Shown: one piece after another, positions 8,749-16,853 of the stretch | How the letters are laid out: the number at the start of each line of letters is the position of its first letter | Numbering within the stretch: the stretch's first letter is position 1 | Source: JAKFWF01 sp963750535 | Lineage (GTDB): Bacteria; Pseudomonadota; Alphaproteobacteria; Rhizobiales; Hyphomicrobiaceae | Reading direction: 5' to 3' | NCBI GenBank assembly: GCA_963750535.1 | Contig: CAVVRF010000040.1 | Span: 117,627 to 181,626, forward strand | DNA: 64,000 bases | Notes under the pieces: generated by a model | The model's input: the letters and a program-made list of their open reading frames with translations, nothing else | The model's database searches: none | What the model was told of the DNA's origin: nothing | Position numbers and translations under genes: made by a program

Positions 8749-9582
8749 TCAGTTCCCGCTCCACTCCGGCGGGCGCTTGTCGATGAACGCGCCGATGCCT
8801 TCGGCAGCATCGCGCGTCAACATGTTCTCGACCATCACATTGGCGGCATAGGCATAAGCCTCGGCCACCGGCTGCTCAATCTGCCGGTAGAACGCCGCCT
8901 TGCCGATCGCCACCGTGAGCGGCGATTTCGAGACGATGATGCGGGCAAGGCCGAGCGCACCGGCGAGCGCGCCGCCGGTCGGCGCCACGCGGTTGACGAG
9001 GCCGTGGGTCTTGGCGTCGGCCGCGGACAGCGCCTCGCCGAGCAGCAGCATCTCCATCGCCTGCTTGCGCGACACGTTACGCGACAGCGCGACCATCGGC
9101 GTCGAGCAGAACAGGCCGATATTGACGCCCGGCGTGGCAAAGCTCGCGGTCTCGGCGGCAACGGCGAGGTCGCAGGTCGCCACCAACTGGCAACCGGCGG
9201 CGGTGGCGGTGCCGTGCACGGCGGCGATGAACGGCTTCGGCGATGCCATGATCGCCTGCATGGTGGCGGCGCAGCGGTCCATGGTGAGCTTGAAGAAGGC
9301 GCGGCCGCGATCCGCCTCGGCGCGGGCCGCCGTCAGCTCCTTCAGATCGTGACCGGCGCAGAAAGCCGGCCCGTTGGCGGCGAGCACCACGGCATGCACG
9401 CCCTGGTCGGCGGAGACTTCGGCGATTCGGGCCAAAAGCGCGTCCAGCATGGCGAGCGATAGGCTGTTGCGCGGGCCGGGCCGGTTGAGCGTCAATATTG
9501 CGATACCGGGTTCCGGCCGTTCGATCAGCACAAGCGCTTCGCCGGTCGAAGCCTTCCTGGTTGCTGCAACCCGCTCCTGCAC
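8749..9582 (-). CDS. Enoyl-CoA hydratase/isomerase family protein
   Basis: This crotonase-fold protein of 277 residues acts on acyl-CoA thioesters. Oxyanion-hole and family motifs are FCAGHDLKEL and AAVHGTATAAGCQLVATCDLA; FATPGVNIGLFCSTP is also characteristic. In the second catalytic position it has GCQL rather than the Glu-bearing motif of classical hydratases, so it resembles the ECHDC3-like group whose activity is unsure. I start it at GTG 9582, which has an AGGGAGAG ribosome site; extending to 9624 would add 14 atypical residues. It is convergent with the FAH gene. Confidence 0.87.
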   Translation of the reverse strand: MQERVAATRKASTGEALVLIERPEPGIAILTLNRPGPRNSLSLAMLDALLARIAEVSADQGVHAVVLAANGPAFCAGHDLKELTAARAEADRGRAFFKLTMDRCAATMQAIMASPKPFIAAVHGTATAAGCQLVATCDLAVAAETASFATPGVNIGLFCSTPMVALSRNVSRKQAMEMLLLGEALSAADAKTHGLVNRVAPTGGALAGALGLARIIVSKSPLTVAIGKAAFYRQIEQPVAEAYAYAANVMVENMLTRDAAEGIGAFIDKRPPEWSGN

Positions 9583-9687
9583 GTTCGCTCTCCCTGGCGC
9601 TCGGCCGAACCTAAATCTGACCATTATTTATACCACGTTGCGTCGACACGATCACGCTGCGGCACCGCGACCGATCGAGGCAGCGGT

Positions 9688-9770
9688 TTGACACTCCGCC
9701 CGCAACGCCTTATGTCCGCCGACGGGACACCTCTCCCCAACGAGAGGCTTCTATCTGGAAGGATAGCACC
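9688..9770 (+). promoter_or_regulatory. serC promoter and two-hairpin leader (serC-motif candidate)
   Basis: A consensus -35 TTGACA (9688-9693) is spaced 17 bases from a -10-like TATGTC (9711-9716). The predicted transcript then holds two short perfect hairpins: CCTCTC/GAGAGG (9730-9735 with 9742-9747) and CTATC/GATAG (9751-9755 with 9762-9766). The second loop contains most of the GGAAGGA ribosome site just ahead of ATG 9771. A third inverted repeat TGTCC/GGACA (9713-9729) overlaps the -10. The serC RNA motif of alphaproteobacteria is known as two hairpins directly before serC; the placement matches, but I cannot run a covariance search. Confidence 0.6.
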
Positions 9771-10934
9771 ATGACGACGACCAAACCGGCCCCGCGGCCG
9801 GCCAACGCCCACTTCTCCTCCGGCCCCTGCGCCAAGCGCCCCGGCTGGTCCCTCAAAGCCCTGGAAAACGCGTTTCTCGGCCGCTCGCACCGCGCCAAGG
9901 AAGGCAAGGCGCGGCTCAAGCTCGCGATCGACAAGACCAAGGCGATCCTCGGCCTGCCGGCTGGCCACGTCTGCGCCATCGTGCCTGCCTCCGACACCGG
10001 CGCCTACGAGATGGCGATGTGGTCGATGCTGGGCGCGCGGCCGGTCGAGGCGCTGGCGTGGGAAAGCTTCGGCGCCGGCTGGGTCACCGACATCGCCAAG
10101 CAGCTGAAGCTCAAGGACGCGAAGATCACCACCGCCGAGTACGGTCATCTGCCCGACCTGTCGAAAGTCGATTTCTCCCGCGACGTGCTGTTCACCGCCA
10201 ACGGCACCACCTCCGGCGTCCGCGTGCCGAACTACGACTGGATCCCGGCCGATCGCCAGGGCCTGACCTTCGCCGACGCCACCTCTGCTGCTTTCGCGCA
10301 GCCGCTCGACTGGTCGAAGATCGATGTCTGCACGTTCTCCTGGCAGAAGGCGCTGGGCGGCGAGGCGGCGCACGGCATGCTGGTGCTGTCGCCGCGCGCC
10401 ATCGCCCGCCTCGAATCGTATGCACCGGCGTGGCCGCTGCCGAAGATCTTCCGCCTGACCAAGGGCGGCAAGTTCATGAAGGAAGTGTTCGAGGGCGAGA
10501 CGATCAACACGCCGTCGATGCTGGCGCTCGAGGATTACCTCGACGCGCTGGCCTGGGCGGAGCGGATCGGCGGCCTCGAGGCGCTGATGACACGTGCCGA
10601 TGCCAATGCCAGGACGATCTTCGAGTGGACCGAGCGCACGCCGTGGATCGCCAATCTCGCGGTCGTGCCGGCGACGCGGTCGAATACGTCCGTGTGCCTT
10701 CGCTTCACCGACAAGGCCGTGACCGCGCTGGCGCCCGAGGCGCAGGCGGCGTTCGCCAAGGCGGTCGCGGGCGCCCTCGACAAGGAAGGCGTCGCCCATG
10801 ACATCGCCTACTATCGCGACGCGCCGCCCGGACTGCGCATCTGGTGCGGCTCGACCGTCGAGGCCGCCGACGTGAAGGCGCTGCTGCCGTGGATCGAGTG
10901 GGCGTTCGCGAACGAATTGGCGAAGCTCGGCTAG
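9771..10934 (+). CDS. serC: Phosphoserine aminotransferase
   Basis: SerC is a PLP enzyme that transaminates 3-phosphohydroxypyruvate with glutamate to O-phosphoserine (and acts in pyridoxine synthesis in many bacteria). The 387-residue protein has FSSGPCAKRPGW near the N-terminus, and the PLP lysine lies in CTFSWQKALGGEAAHG (Lys193). This is the alphaproteobacterial/archaeal-type SerC with the long N-terminus. It is followed 124 bases later by serA, so both enzymes of the early serine pathway are adjacent. Confidence 0.95.
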   Translation: MTTTKPAPRPANAHFSSGPCAKRPGWSLKALENAFLGRSHRAKEGKARLKLAIDKTKAILGLPAGHVCAIVPASDTGAYEMAMWSMLGARPVEALAWESFGAGWVTDIAKQLKLKDAKITTAEYGHLPDLSKVDFSRDVLFTANGTTSGVRVPNYDWIPADRQGLTFADATSAAFAQPLDWSKIDVCTFSWQKALGGEAAHGMLVLSPRAIARLESYAPAWPLPKIFRLTKGGKFMKEVFEGETINTPSMLALEDYLDALAWAERIGGLEALMTRADANARTIFEWTERTPWIANLAVVPATRSNTSVCLRFTDKAVTALAPEAQAAFAKAVAGALDKEGVAHDIAYYRDAPPGLRIWCGSTVEAADVKALLPWIEWAFANELAKLG

Positions 10935-11058
10935 CAAGAAGGGGTGAGTGGTCAGTGGTGAGATGGTGAGTGGTGGGTTCCGCTACTTCTCACGGCATTT
11001 CCCACTCACGACCTTACGACCTCATGACACACGCTTCCAGCGATTGACGAGGCACATC

Positions 11059-12651
11059 ATGTCCACCCTCTCCACTCCCCGCGTACTGATCTCCGACGAC
11101 CTGTCGCCGGCAGCCGTGCAGATCTTCAAGGATCGCGGTGTCGCCGTCGACGTGAAGCCCGGCCTTGCCAAGGACGAGCTCGAGAAGATCATCGGCGACT
11201 ATGACGGTCTCGCCATCCGCTCGGCGACCAAGGTCACCGAGAAGCTGATCGCCAAGGCCGACAAGCTGAAGGTGGTCGGCCGCGCCGGAATTGGCGTCGA
11301 CAACGTCGACATCAAGGCCGCCACCGCCAAGGGCATCATCGTGATGAACACGCCCTTCGGCAACTCGATCACCACCGCCGAGCACGCGATCACACTGATG
11401 CTGGCGCTGGCCCGGCAGATCCCGCTGGCCGACCGGTCGACGCAGGCCGGCAAGTGGGAGAAGTCCAAGTTCATGGGGGTCGAGATCACCGCCAAGACGC
11501 TTGGCGTGATCGGTTGCGGCAACATCGGCGCGATCGTCGCCGAGCGCGCGCTGGGCCTCAGGATGAAAGTCCTCGCCTATGACCCGTTCCTGACGGAGGA
11601 GCGCGCCAAAGACCTCGGCGTGAGCAAGGTTGATCTCGACATCCTGCTGCGGAGGGCCGACTTCATCACGCTGCACACGCCGCTGACCGAGAAGACCCGC
11701 AACATCCTCGACGCGGCGGCGTTGGCCAAGACCCGGAAGGGCGTGCGCATCATCAACTGCGCGCGCGGCGGCCTTGTCGACGAGGCAGCCCTTGCAGCGG
11801 CATTGCGGAGCGGCCACGTCGCCGGCGCGGCGCTCGACGTGTTCCTCACCGAGCCAGCGAAGGAGAACCCGCTGTTCGGCATGGACAACGTCATCTGCAC
11901 GCCGCATCTGGGCGCCTCCACCACAGAGGCGCAGGAGAACGTCGCGCTGCAGGTCGCCGAGCAGATGTCGGACTATCTGCTGACCGGCGCCATCACCAAC
12001 GCAATCAACTTCCCGTCGATCTCCGCCGAGGACGCGCCGAAGCTCAAGCCCTACGTCAAGCTTGCCGAGCAGCTCGGCCTGTTCGCCGGCCAGCTCACCG
12101 AGACGACGATCACCGCGGTGCGGGTCGAGTACGCGGGCGAGATTGCCAAGCTCAACGTCAAGCCGCTGACCGCGGCGGCGATCGCCGGGGTGCTGCGGCC
12201 GCAGCTCAGCGACGTCAACATGGTCTCCGCCGGCATCGTCGCGAAGGAGCGCGGCATGTCGGTCGAGGAGGTCACGCGCGGGCACGACGGCGCCTACGAG
12301 AGCTATGTGCGCGTCACCGTGAAGACCGCGAAGCAGGACCGCAGCGTGGCCGGCACCGTGTTCTCAGACGGCAAGCCGCGCATCATCCAGGTCAAGGGCA
12401 TCGAGATGGAGGCGCAGTTCTATCCGCACATGCTCTACGTGACGAACAGCGACAAGCCAGGCTTCATCGGCAAGGTCGGGGCGCTGATGGGCGAGGTCGG
12501 GATCAACATCGCCCGCCTCAATCTCGGCCGCGACAAGCCGGGCGGCGATGCCATCGCGCTGATCGCGATCGACCAGCCGGCGGACGACGCGACCATCGCC
12601 CGCATCAAGAAGTTCGAGCACGTCAACCGGGTGCAGAAGCTCGAGTTCTGA
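11059..12651 (+). CDS. serA: D-3-phosphoglycerate dehydrogenase
   Basis: SerA oxidises 3-phosphoglycerate to 3-phosphohydroxypyruvate, the entry step to serine. The 530-residue protein has the 2-hydroxyacid dehydrogenase fold with GVIGCGNIGAIVA for NAD, a catalytic Arg/Glu/His set in NCARGGLVDE and NVICTPHLGAST, an allosteric substrate-binding domain, and a C-terminal ACT domain (VTNSDKPGFIGKVGALMG) that usually binds serine. I start at 11059 (MSTLSTPRVLIS); 37 extra upstream codons pass through a GGTGAGTGGTG-rich spacer and look non-coding. It is convergent with the DUF72 gene, 14 bases away. Confidence 0.97.
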   Translation: MSTLSTPRVLISDDLSPAAVQIFKDRGVAVDVKPGLAKDELEKIIGDYDGLAIRSATKVTEKLIAKADKLKVVGRAGIGVDNVDIKAATAKGIIVMNTPFGNSITTAEHAITLMLALARQIPLADRSTQAGKWEKSKFMGVEITAKTLGVIGCGNIGAIVAERALGLRMKVLAYDPFLTEERAKDLGVSKVDLDILLRRADFITLHTPLTEKTRNILDAAALAKTRKGVRIINCARGGLVDEAALAAALRSGHVAGAALDVFLTEPAKENPLFGMDNVICTPHLGASTTEAQENVALQVAEQMSDYLLTGAITNAINFPSISAEDAPKLKPYVKLAEQLGLFAGQLTETTITAVRVEYAGEIAKLNVKPLTAAAIAGVLRPQLSDVNMVSAGIVAKERGMSVEEVTRGHDGAYESYVRVTVKTAKQDRSVAGTVFSDGKPRIIQVKGIEMEAQFYPHMLYVTNSDKPGFIGKVGALMGEVGINIARLNLGRDKPGGDAIALIAIDQPADDATIARIKKFEHVNRVQKLEF

Positions 12652-12665
12652 GACCGGAGTCTCGG

Positions 12666-13418
12666 TCACTTCCTCGACTTCCTGACCGCGCGGATGAGCG
12701 ACTGCGCGGCGGCCGGGTTGCGCACCTTGGCGCCGGCGATGAAATAGATGAATACGTTGCCGTTCGCGGCCCAGGCCCGAGCTTGCCGCGCGTGCCGCCG
12801 CCGATCACGCTCGGTCACGCCATCAGCGAGATCGTCGCGACTGGTCATCAGGCGCGCATAGGTGAAGTCCGCGGTCGCCTCGTCGATCTCGGGAACGCCC
12901 TTGCCGCTGGCGTAGACGATGGCCGCGCCATGCCGGCGCGCAAGGTCGTAGAATGCGGCAGTGGCAAAACTGGCGTGGCGCACCTCGAGGGCATGCCGAA
13001 GGGCAATGCCGTCGCGTTCCTTGGGCAGCAGCGACAGGAATGCGGCGAAGTCCTCCGGCTCGAAGCGCTTGGTAGCCGCGAATTGCCAATTGATCGGCCC
13101 GAGCTTGGCTCCGAGTCCGGTCAAGCCCTGATCGAGGAAACGATCGACTGCCGACCCAGCCTCGGCGAGGATCTTCCTGTTGGTGCAATAGCGCGATGCC
13201 TTAACCGCGAAAACGAAATCATCGGGCGTCTCATCATGCCATTTCCTCCAGCTGTCTGGCTTGAAGGTCGAGTAGTAGGTGCCATTGATCTCGATCGAGG
13301 TCAGGGCACGGGAGGCGAATTCGAGCTCCCGCTTGTGGGCAAGGCCTGGCGGATAGAATACACCGCGCCAAGGCTCGAACGTCCACCCGCCGACGCCAAC
13401 CCGGATGCTGCCGGCCAT
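12666..13418 (-). CDS. DUF72 domain protein (YecE-like)
   Basis: The 250-residue sequence starts IRVGVGGWTFEPWRGVFYPP and contains SIEINGTYYSTF, both typical of the DUF72 family, a TIM-barrel fold of unknown function found across bacteria. It also has DFVFAVKASRYCTN and FTYARLMTS. No catalytic role is established. Its start lies 15 bases downstream of a strong inverted repeat at 13433-13463, and a GGAGGGGG ribosome site precedes the ATG. Confidence 0.88.
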   Translation of the reverse strand: MAGSIRVGVGGWTFEPWRGVFYPPGLAHKRELEFASRALTSIEINGTYYSTFKPDSWRKWHDETPDDFVFAVKASRYCTNRKILAEAGSAVDRFLDQGLTGLGAKLGPINWQFAATKRFEPEDFAAFLSLLPKERDGIALRHALEVRHASFATAAFYDLARRHGAAIVYASGKGVPEIDEATADFTYARLMTSRDDLADGVTERDRRRHARQARAWAANGNVFIYFIAGAKVRNPAAAQSLIRAVRKSRK

Positions 13419-13432
13419 CGCCCCCTCCGATT

Positions 13433-13463
13433 GTTGCGAACCGCGATCTTCCCGGTTCGCAAC
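13433..13463. promoter_or_regulatory. Perfect 11-bp inverted repeat upstream of the DUF72 gene
   Basis: GTTGCGAACCG (13433-13443) and CGGTTCGCAAC (13453-13463) are exact reverse complements with a 9-base spacer. It sits in the 5' leader of the DUF72 gene, 15 bases before its ATG. It could be a repressor operator or a leader hairpin. No T-run follows on either strand. Confidence 0.45.
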
Positions 13464-13553
13464 GATACATAAATCGCAAAGGTGCCGGGCCGATGGCCGC
13501 CAGCCGGCGGCAATGCGCCGAGGATTGCAGCTGACAATGGCGATCGAAGAGCG

Positions 13554-14453
13554 CTATGCGCGATCGGGCAGCCCGTCGACGGGCACTTTCAGGAAGCGCT
13601 TGCCGCTCGCGTCGGGGGCCGGCAGGTGGCCGGCGCGGATGTTGACCTGCAACGAGGGAACGATCAGGCGCGGCATGGCGAGCGTCTTGTCGCGTGCCTC
13701 GCGCATGGCAACGAAGGCGTCCTCGCTGACGCCATCGCGCACGTGGATGTTGTGCGCGCGCTCGTCGCCGACGGTCGTCTCCCAGCGGATGTCGCGGCCG
13801 TTCGGGCCGTAGTCGTGGCACATGAAGAGGCGGGTTTCAGCCGGCAAGGTGTCGAGGATCTTGCGGATCGATCGATAGAGGATGCGGGCGTCGCCGCCGG
13901 GGAAGTCGGCGCGCGCGGTGCCGCCATCGGGCATGAACAGCGTGTCGCCGACAAAGGCGGCATCACCGACGACGTGCGTCGTACAGGCCGGCGTGTGCCC
14001 GGGCGTGTGCATTACGAATGCCGTCATGGCGCCGATGCGGTAGGTGTCGCCGTCCTTGAACAGACGATCGAATTGGCTGCCGTCGCGGCGGAACTCGGTT
14101 CCTTCGTTGAATACCTTGCCGAATACCTCCTGCACCGTAATGATGTGCTCCCCGATGCCAAGCTTGCCGCCGAGCTTCTGCTGGATGTAGGGCGCGGCCG
14201 AGAGGTGGTCGGCGTGGGCGTGGGTCTCGATCAGCCATTCGACCTCGAGCTCGTTGGCGCGGACGTGGTCGATGATCAGGCCGGCCGAGTGGTAGCTGAT
14301 GCGGCCGGCGGCATAATCGAAGTCCATGACCGGATCGATGACGGCGCATGCCCGCGACGCCGGATCCTGCACGACATGGCTGATGGTGCCGGTATCCTTG
14401 TCGTAGAATGCCGCGACCTTGGGCTTCACCGACATGTCGATCGGATATGTCAT
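13554..14453 (-). CDS. MBL-fold persulfide dioxygenase-like (ETHE1/Blh family) protein
   Basis: This 299-residue metallo-beta-lactamase-fold protein has HAHADHLS (His78, His80, Asp82, His83), TPGHTPAC (His153) and GDTLFMPDGG (Asp170), which form the mononuclear iron site of ETHE1-like enzymes. These oxidise glutathione persulfide to sulfite and glutathione; the bacterial Blh protein of the BigR sulfide operon is a close type. I start at 14453 with GGAGAG upstream; a longer frame lacks a ribosome site. The adjoining regulators and the divergent rhodanese/OsmC genes support a reactive-sulfur role. The exact substrate is inferred. Confidence 0.85.
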   Translation of the reverse strand: MTYPIDMSVKPKVAAFYDKDTGTISHVVQDPASRACAVIDPVMDFDYAAGRISYHSAGLIIDHVRANELEVEWLIETHAHADHLSAAPYIQQKLGGKLGIGEHIITVQEVFGKVFNEGTEFRRDGSQFDRLFKDGDTYRIGAMTAFVMHTPGHTPACTTHVVGDAAFVGDTLFMPDGGTARADFPGGDARILYRSIRKILDTLPAETRLFMCHDYGPNGRDIRWETTVGDERAHNIHVRDGVSEDAFVAMREARDKTLAMPRLIVPSLQVNIRAGHLPAPDASGKRFLKVPVDGLPDRA

Positions 14454-14585
14454 GGGGCTCTCCGTTTGGCGGCAAGACGAGCGAAGGCGGGAGCTGTCCG
14501 GTGCGGCTTTACGGCCAACAGCGGCGGTATGCGCATTCCGGCCGGCTTCTGCATGGCGGCAGCTCGAGATTGCGATCAAATTTCA

Positions 14586-14591
14586 ATTATA
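14586..14591 (-). promoter_or_regulatory. Candidate -10 element of the MBL gene
   Basis: The minus strand reads TATAAT here, about 130 bases before the MBL ATG, in an AT-richer patch (14565-14595) that contrasts with the surrounding GC. No clear -35 is seen, as expected for an activator-dependent promoter; the neighbouring Crp/Fnr regulator is a possible activator. Confidence 0.35.
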
Positions 14592-14606
14592 GACGATCAC
14601 GCCGCC

Positions 14607-15311
14607 TCAGTCTTGCTCGGCAAGCCGCTCTATCGCACCCCTGTCGGCAATCTCGACGCTGCCACGCAGCGCCCGGATCCAGCCCCGGCGCTGGAACTCG
14701 TTGAGTTGGCGGCTGACGACCTCACGCACGCTGCCGAGCTCGTTGGCGAGCTGCTGGTGGGTGGCCACAACGTGCCCCTGGTGGTCGGCGAGCTGCAGCA
14801 GCCGCTGCGCCAGCCGCACGTCGATGCGCGCGAAGGCGACCTCCTCGATGATGCGAAAGAGGTTGGTGACGCGCCGGCTGAAGGCGGTGAAGACGAACTG
14901 CCGGAACTCCCGCGACGAGGCGATCAACTCGTCGAACAGCGCCCGGGGAATGGCGACGGCGCGCACCGCCGTCTCGGCGATGCCCTCGGCCTGGTAGTCC
15001 TCGTATCCCATCAGGCAAGCGGTGGTCAGCGCGCAGCTTTCGCCGGCGGCGACACGATAGAGCACGATCTCGCGCCCGTTCTCGGCGACTTGCTGCACCC
15101 GAACGGAGCCGCCGAGCAGCAGGAGGAAGCTTTGCGGCGCCTGTCCGGGCCCGAATATCCGGCTGCCTTCAGGCAGCTCGACGATCATGCTGGCTTCGCG
15201 GAGCCGCGATTGCACTTGCGCTGGCAGCTGCCGGAGTGCGGGGAACGAGCCTATCCAGTCAGCGCCCGGCTTCGCTGGGACCTCGGGGGCGGACCGCCGG
15301 CCCGTGTTCAC
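14607..15311 (-). CDS. Crp/Fnr family transcriptional regulator
   Basis: The 234-residue protein has a cyclic-nucleotide-binding-type sensor domain (SFLLLLGGSVRVQQVAENGREIVLYRVAAGE) and a C-terminal winged helix with recognition helix ELGSVREVVSRQLNEFQRRG. Cysteines typical of FNR iron-sulfur sensing are not clustered at the N-terminus. The start is a GTG at 15311 that overlaps the TetR stop as GTGA; the 97 upstream codons in this frame are antisense-like shadow within the TetR gene. It is likely co-transcribed with TetR and may control the MBL gene next to it. Confidence 0.9.
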   Translation of the reverse strand: MNTGRRSAPEVPAKPGADWIGSFPALRQLPAQVQSRLREASMIVELPEGSRIFGPGQAPQSFLLLLGGSVRVQQVAENGREIVLYRVAAGESCALTTACLMGYEDYQAEGIAETAVRAVAIPRALFDELIASSREFRQFVFTAFSRRVTNLFRIIEEVAFARIDVRLAQRLLQLADHQGHVVATHQQLANELGSVREVVSRQLNEFQRRGWIRALRGSVEIADRGAIERLAEQD

Positions 15312-15901
15312 TGGACGAGCTCCTCCTTGAGCAGGCGGCGCAATGCCTCCTGCGCGACATCGGCCATGCCGGGGTCCTTGGTGATCATCGCCGCGACGAT
15401 GGCGCCGTCCATCAGTAGCGCGATCTCGTGCGTCAGGCGATCGGGATCGCGGGCACCGGCCTCGGCTCCGAGCCCACGGATGAAGGTGAGCACGTGGCGC
15501 TTGTGGGCAAGGGCGAGGTCGCGCAGCCGGTCGCTCGCCTTGTCGTGCTCCGCCACCGCGTTGATGAACGGGCAGCCATAGAACCGCCGCTGGCGGAACC
15601 ACTCCGCGAGGACGGGGAAGATCGCCAGCAAACGGTCGCGCGCGTTATCGGCGGTGCCGTCGACGGTGCTGGTGAACCAGTTTCGCCACGATATTCCCTC
15701 GGCGACCAGCACTTCCTCGACGAGCCGCTCCTTGGAGCCGAACAGCTTGTAGAGCGTCGTCTTCGCCGTACCTGCCTGCTCGACGATCGCGTCGACGCCG
15801 ACCGCATTGATGCCGCGCTGGCAGAACAGCGCGGTCGCGGCCGCCAGCAGCCGGTCGCGCGGCGTGTGATCGACGGCGGGCCGGGTGCTGGCAGGTGGCA
15901 T
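15308..15901 (-). CDS. TetR/AcrR family transcriptional regulator
   Basis: The 197-residue protein has a TetR N-terminal helix-turn-helix (RDRLLAAATALF, then AGTAKTTLYKLFGSKERLVEEVL) and a variable C-terminal ligand domain (PDRLTHEIALLMDGAIVAAMI). Its gene ends in a GTGA overlap with the Crp/Fnr gene. Two 12-bp palindromes of one consensus lie at 15959-15970, near its own start, and 16149-16160, near the divergent osmC start, so autoregulation and repression of the osmC-cynS block are likely. The inducer is unknown; a sulfur or cyanate-related ligand is plausible. Confidence 0.9.
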   Translation of the reverse strand: MPPASTRPAVDHTPRDRLLAAATALFCQRGINAVGVDAIVEQAGTAKTTLYKLFGSKERLVEEVLVAEGISWRNWFTSTVDGTADNARDRLLAIFPVLAEWFRQRRFYGCPFINAVAEHDKASDRLRDLALAHKRHVLTFIRGLGAEAGARDPDRLTHEIALLMDGAIVAAMITKDPGMADVAQEALRRLLKEELVQ

Positions 15902-15958
15902 GTGGTCTCGCTCCTCGATCGCTGGCCGTCACCGGCGCAAATCAACGCAGCAAGCGTG

Positions 15959-15970
15959 CAGACCGGTCTG
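15959..15970. promoter_or_regulatory. Candidate TetR operator O1
   Basis: CAGACCGGTCTG is a perfect 12-bp palindrome located 57 bases upstream of the TetR start. It shares 11 of 12 bases with the site at 16149-16160. The remaining 15902-16208 interval carries no gene that I can support. Confidence 0.65.
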
Positions 15971-16148
15971 TAGCATCAGTCGTCACCCACCACTATGGGC
16001 TCGACTGCCTAAACATCCGTCGATCCCTGCATGGCTTGCTGCTTTTGCTGGCAAATTCGCGAGGCGCGGTGTCGATGGCGCAGCGATAATGCATTGAATA
16101 GGTGAAACATAATCGCCTCTTTCGCAGTTGGCACACGGCTTGCTCATA

Positions 16149-16160
16149 CAGAACGGTCTG
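16149..16160. promoter_or_regulatory. Candidate TetR operator O2
   Basis: CAGAACGGTCTG differs from O1 by one base and lies 48 bases before the osmC-like start. Its position near the divergent promoter fits repression of the 16209-23991 gene block. No consensus -35/-10 pair is obvious; CATAAT at 16108-16113 is a possible -10. Confidence 0.65.
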
Positions 16161-16208
16161 TTTCCTTAACGGCCGAATAGCCGGCTCGCACCTCGGAGGA
16201 GATCCAGC

Positions 16209-16784
16209 ATGACCGCCCAAGCCAAAACCGCCGTCACAGGCTGCCTGGCACCGACGCCGGCCACTGCCGTGACCGGTTGCCTCGCCCCAATCGACAAGTC
16301 CGGGCTCGACCAGCTGATCGCCGCCGGCAAGGCCAATCCGAACGTGATCAAGACCTTGAAGTGCCGGACTGTCGCCGAGGGGCGGTTCCGCCACTTGAAC
16401 TTCATTCGCAATCTGCCGGCCTACATCGTCGACGAGCCGCCCGGGCTGCTCGGCGACGACACCGCGCCGAACCCATCGGAAGCGGTGCTGTCGGCGCTCG
16501 GCTCGTGCCTTGCCGTCGGCATCCACGCCAATGCGGTGGCGCGCGGCATCACCGTCTACAAGCTCGAGATCGAGCTCGAGGGCGACCTCAACATCACCGC
16601 GGTCTGGGGGACCGGCGACCTTTCGGAGAAACCGGTCGGCTTCACCGACATCCGCGCCAAGGTGGCATTCGAGGCCAACCGGCCGCGCGAGGAGCTCGAC
16701 GCGCTGGTCGCCCATGCCAAGGCGTGGTCGCCGGTCGCCAACACGATGACGCGGCCGGTCAATCTCGAAGTCTCGCTCGTCTGA
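16209..16784 (+). CDS. OsmC family protein with duplicated N-terminal Cys motif
   Basis: OsmC/Ohr-fold proteins are thiol-dependent peroxidases or bind persulfides. This 191-residue protein carries the family Cys in SALGSCLAVGIHA and a second in TLKCRTVAEG. The N-terminus holds the nine-residue unit TAVTGCLAP twice in a row (residues about 7-15 and 19-27), giving two more cysteines; this is not part of the fold and looks like a recent in-frame duplication. CGGAGGAG precedes the ATG. It is the first gene of the divergent block. Confidence 0.88.
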   Translation: MTAQAKTAVTGCLAPTPATAVTGCLAPIDKSGLDQLIAAGKANPNVIKTLKCRTVAEGRFRHLNFIRNLPAYIVDEPPGLLGDDTAPNPSEAVLSALGSCLAVGIHANAVARGITVYKLEIELEGDLNITAVWGTGDLSEKPVGFTDIRAKVAFEANRPREELDALVAHAKAWSPVANTMTRPVNLEVSLV

Positions 16785-16853
16785 GCGCCGGCGCCTGCAG
16801 TCGCGCGGGGGGAGTGCCCTCGCGCGCTCCCGACCCTCAAGCTGGAGCGACCG

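Noticed and set aside
10935..11058. GGTGAGTGGTG repeats between serC and serA as a riboswitch or regulatory element
   Set aside because: Simple-sequence like GGTGAG/GGTG runs without a stable fold or known motif.
13482..15581. 699-residue plus-strand frame opposite MBL and Crp genes
   Set aside because: Antisense shadow; overlaps two genes with intact motifs.
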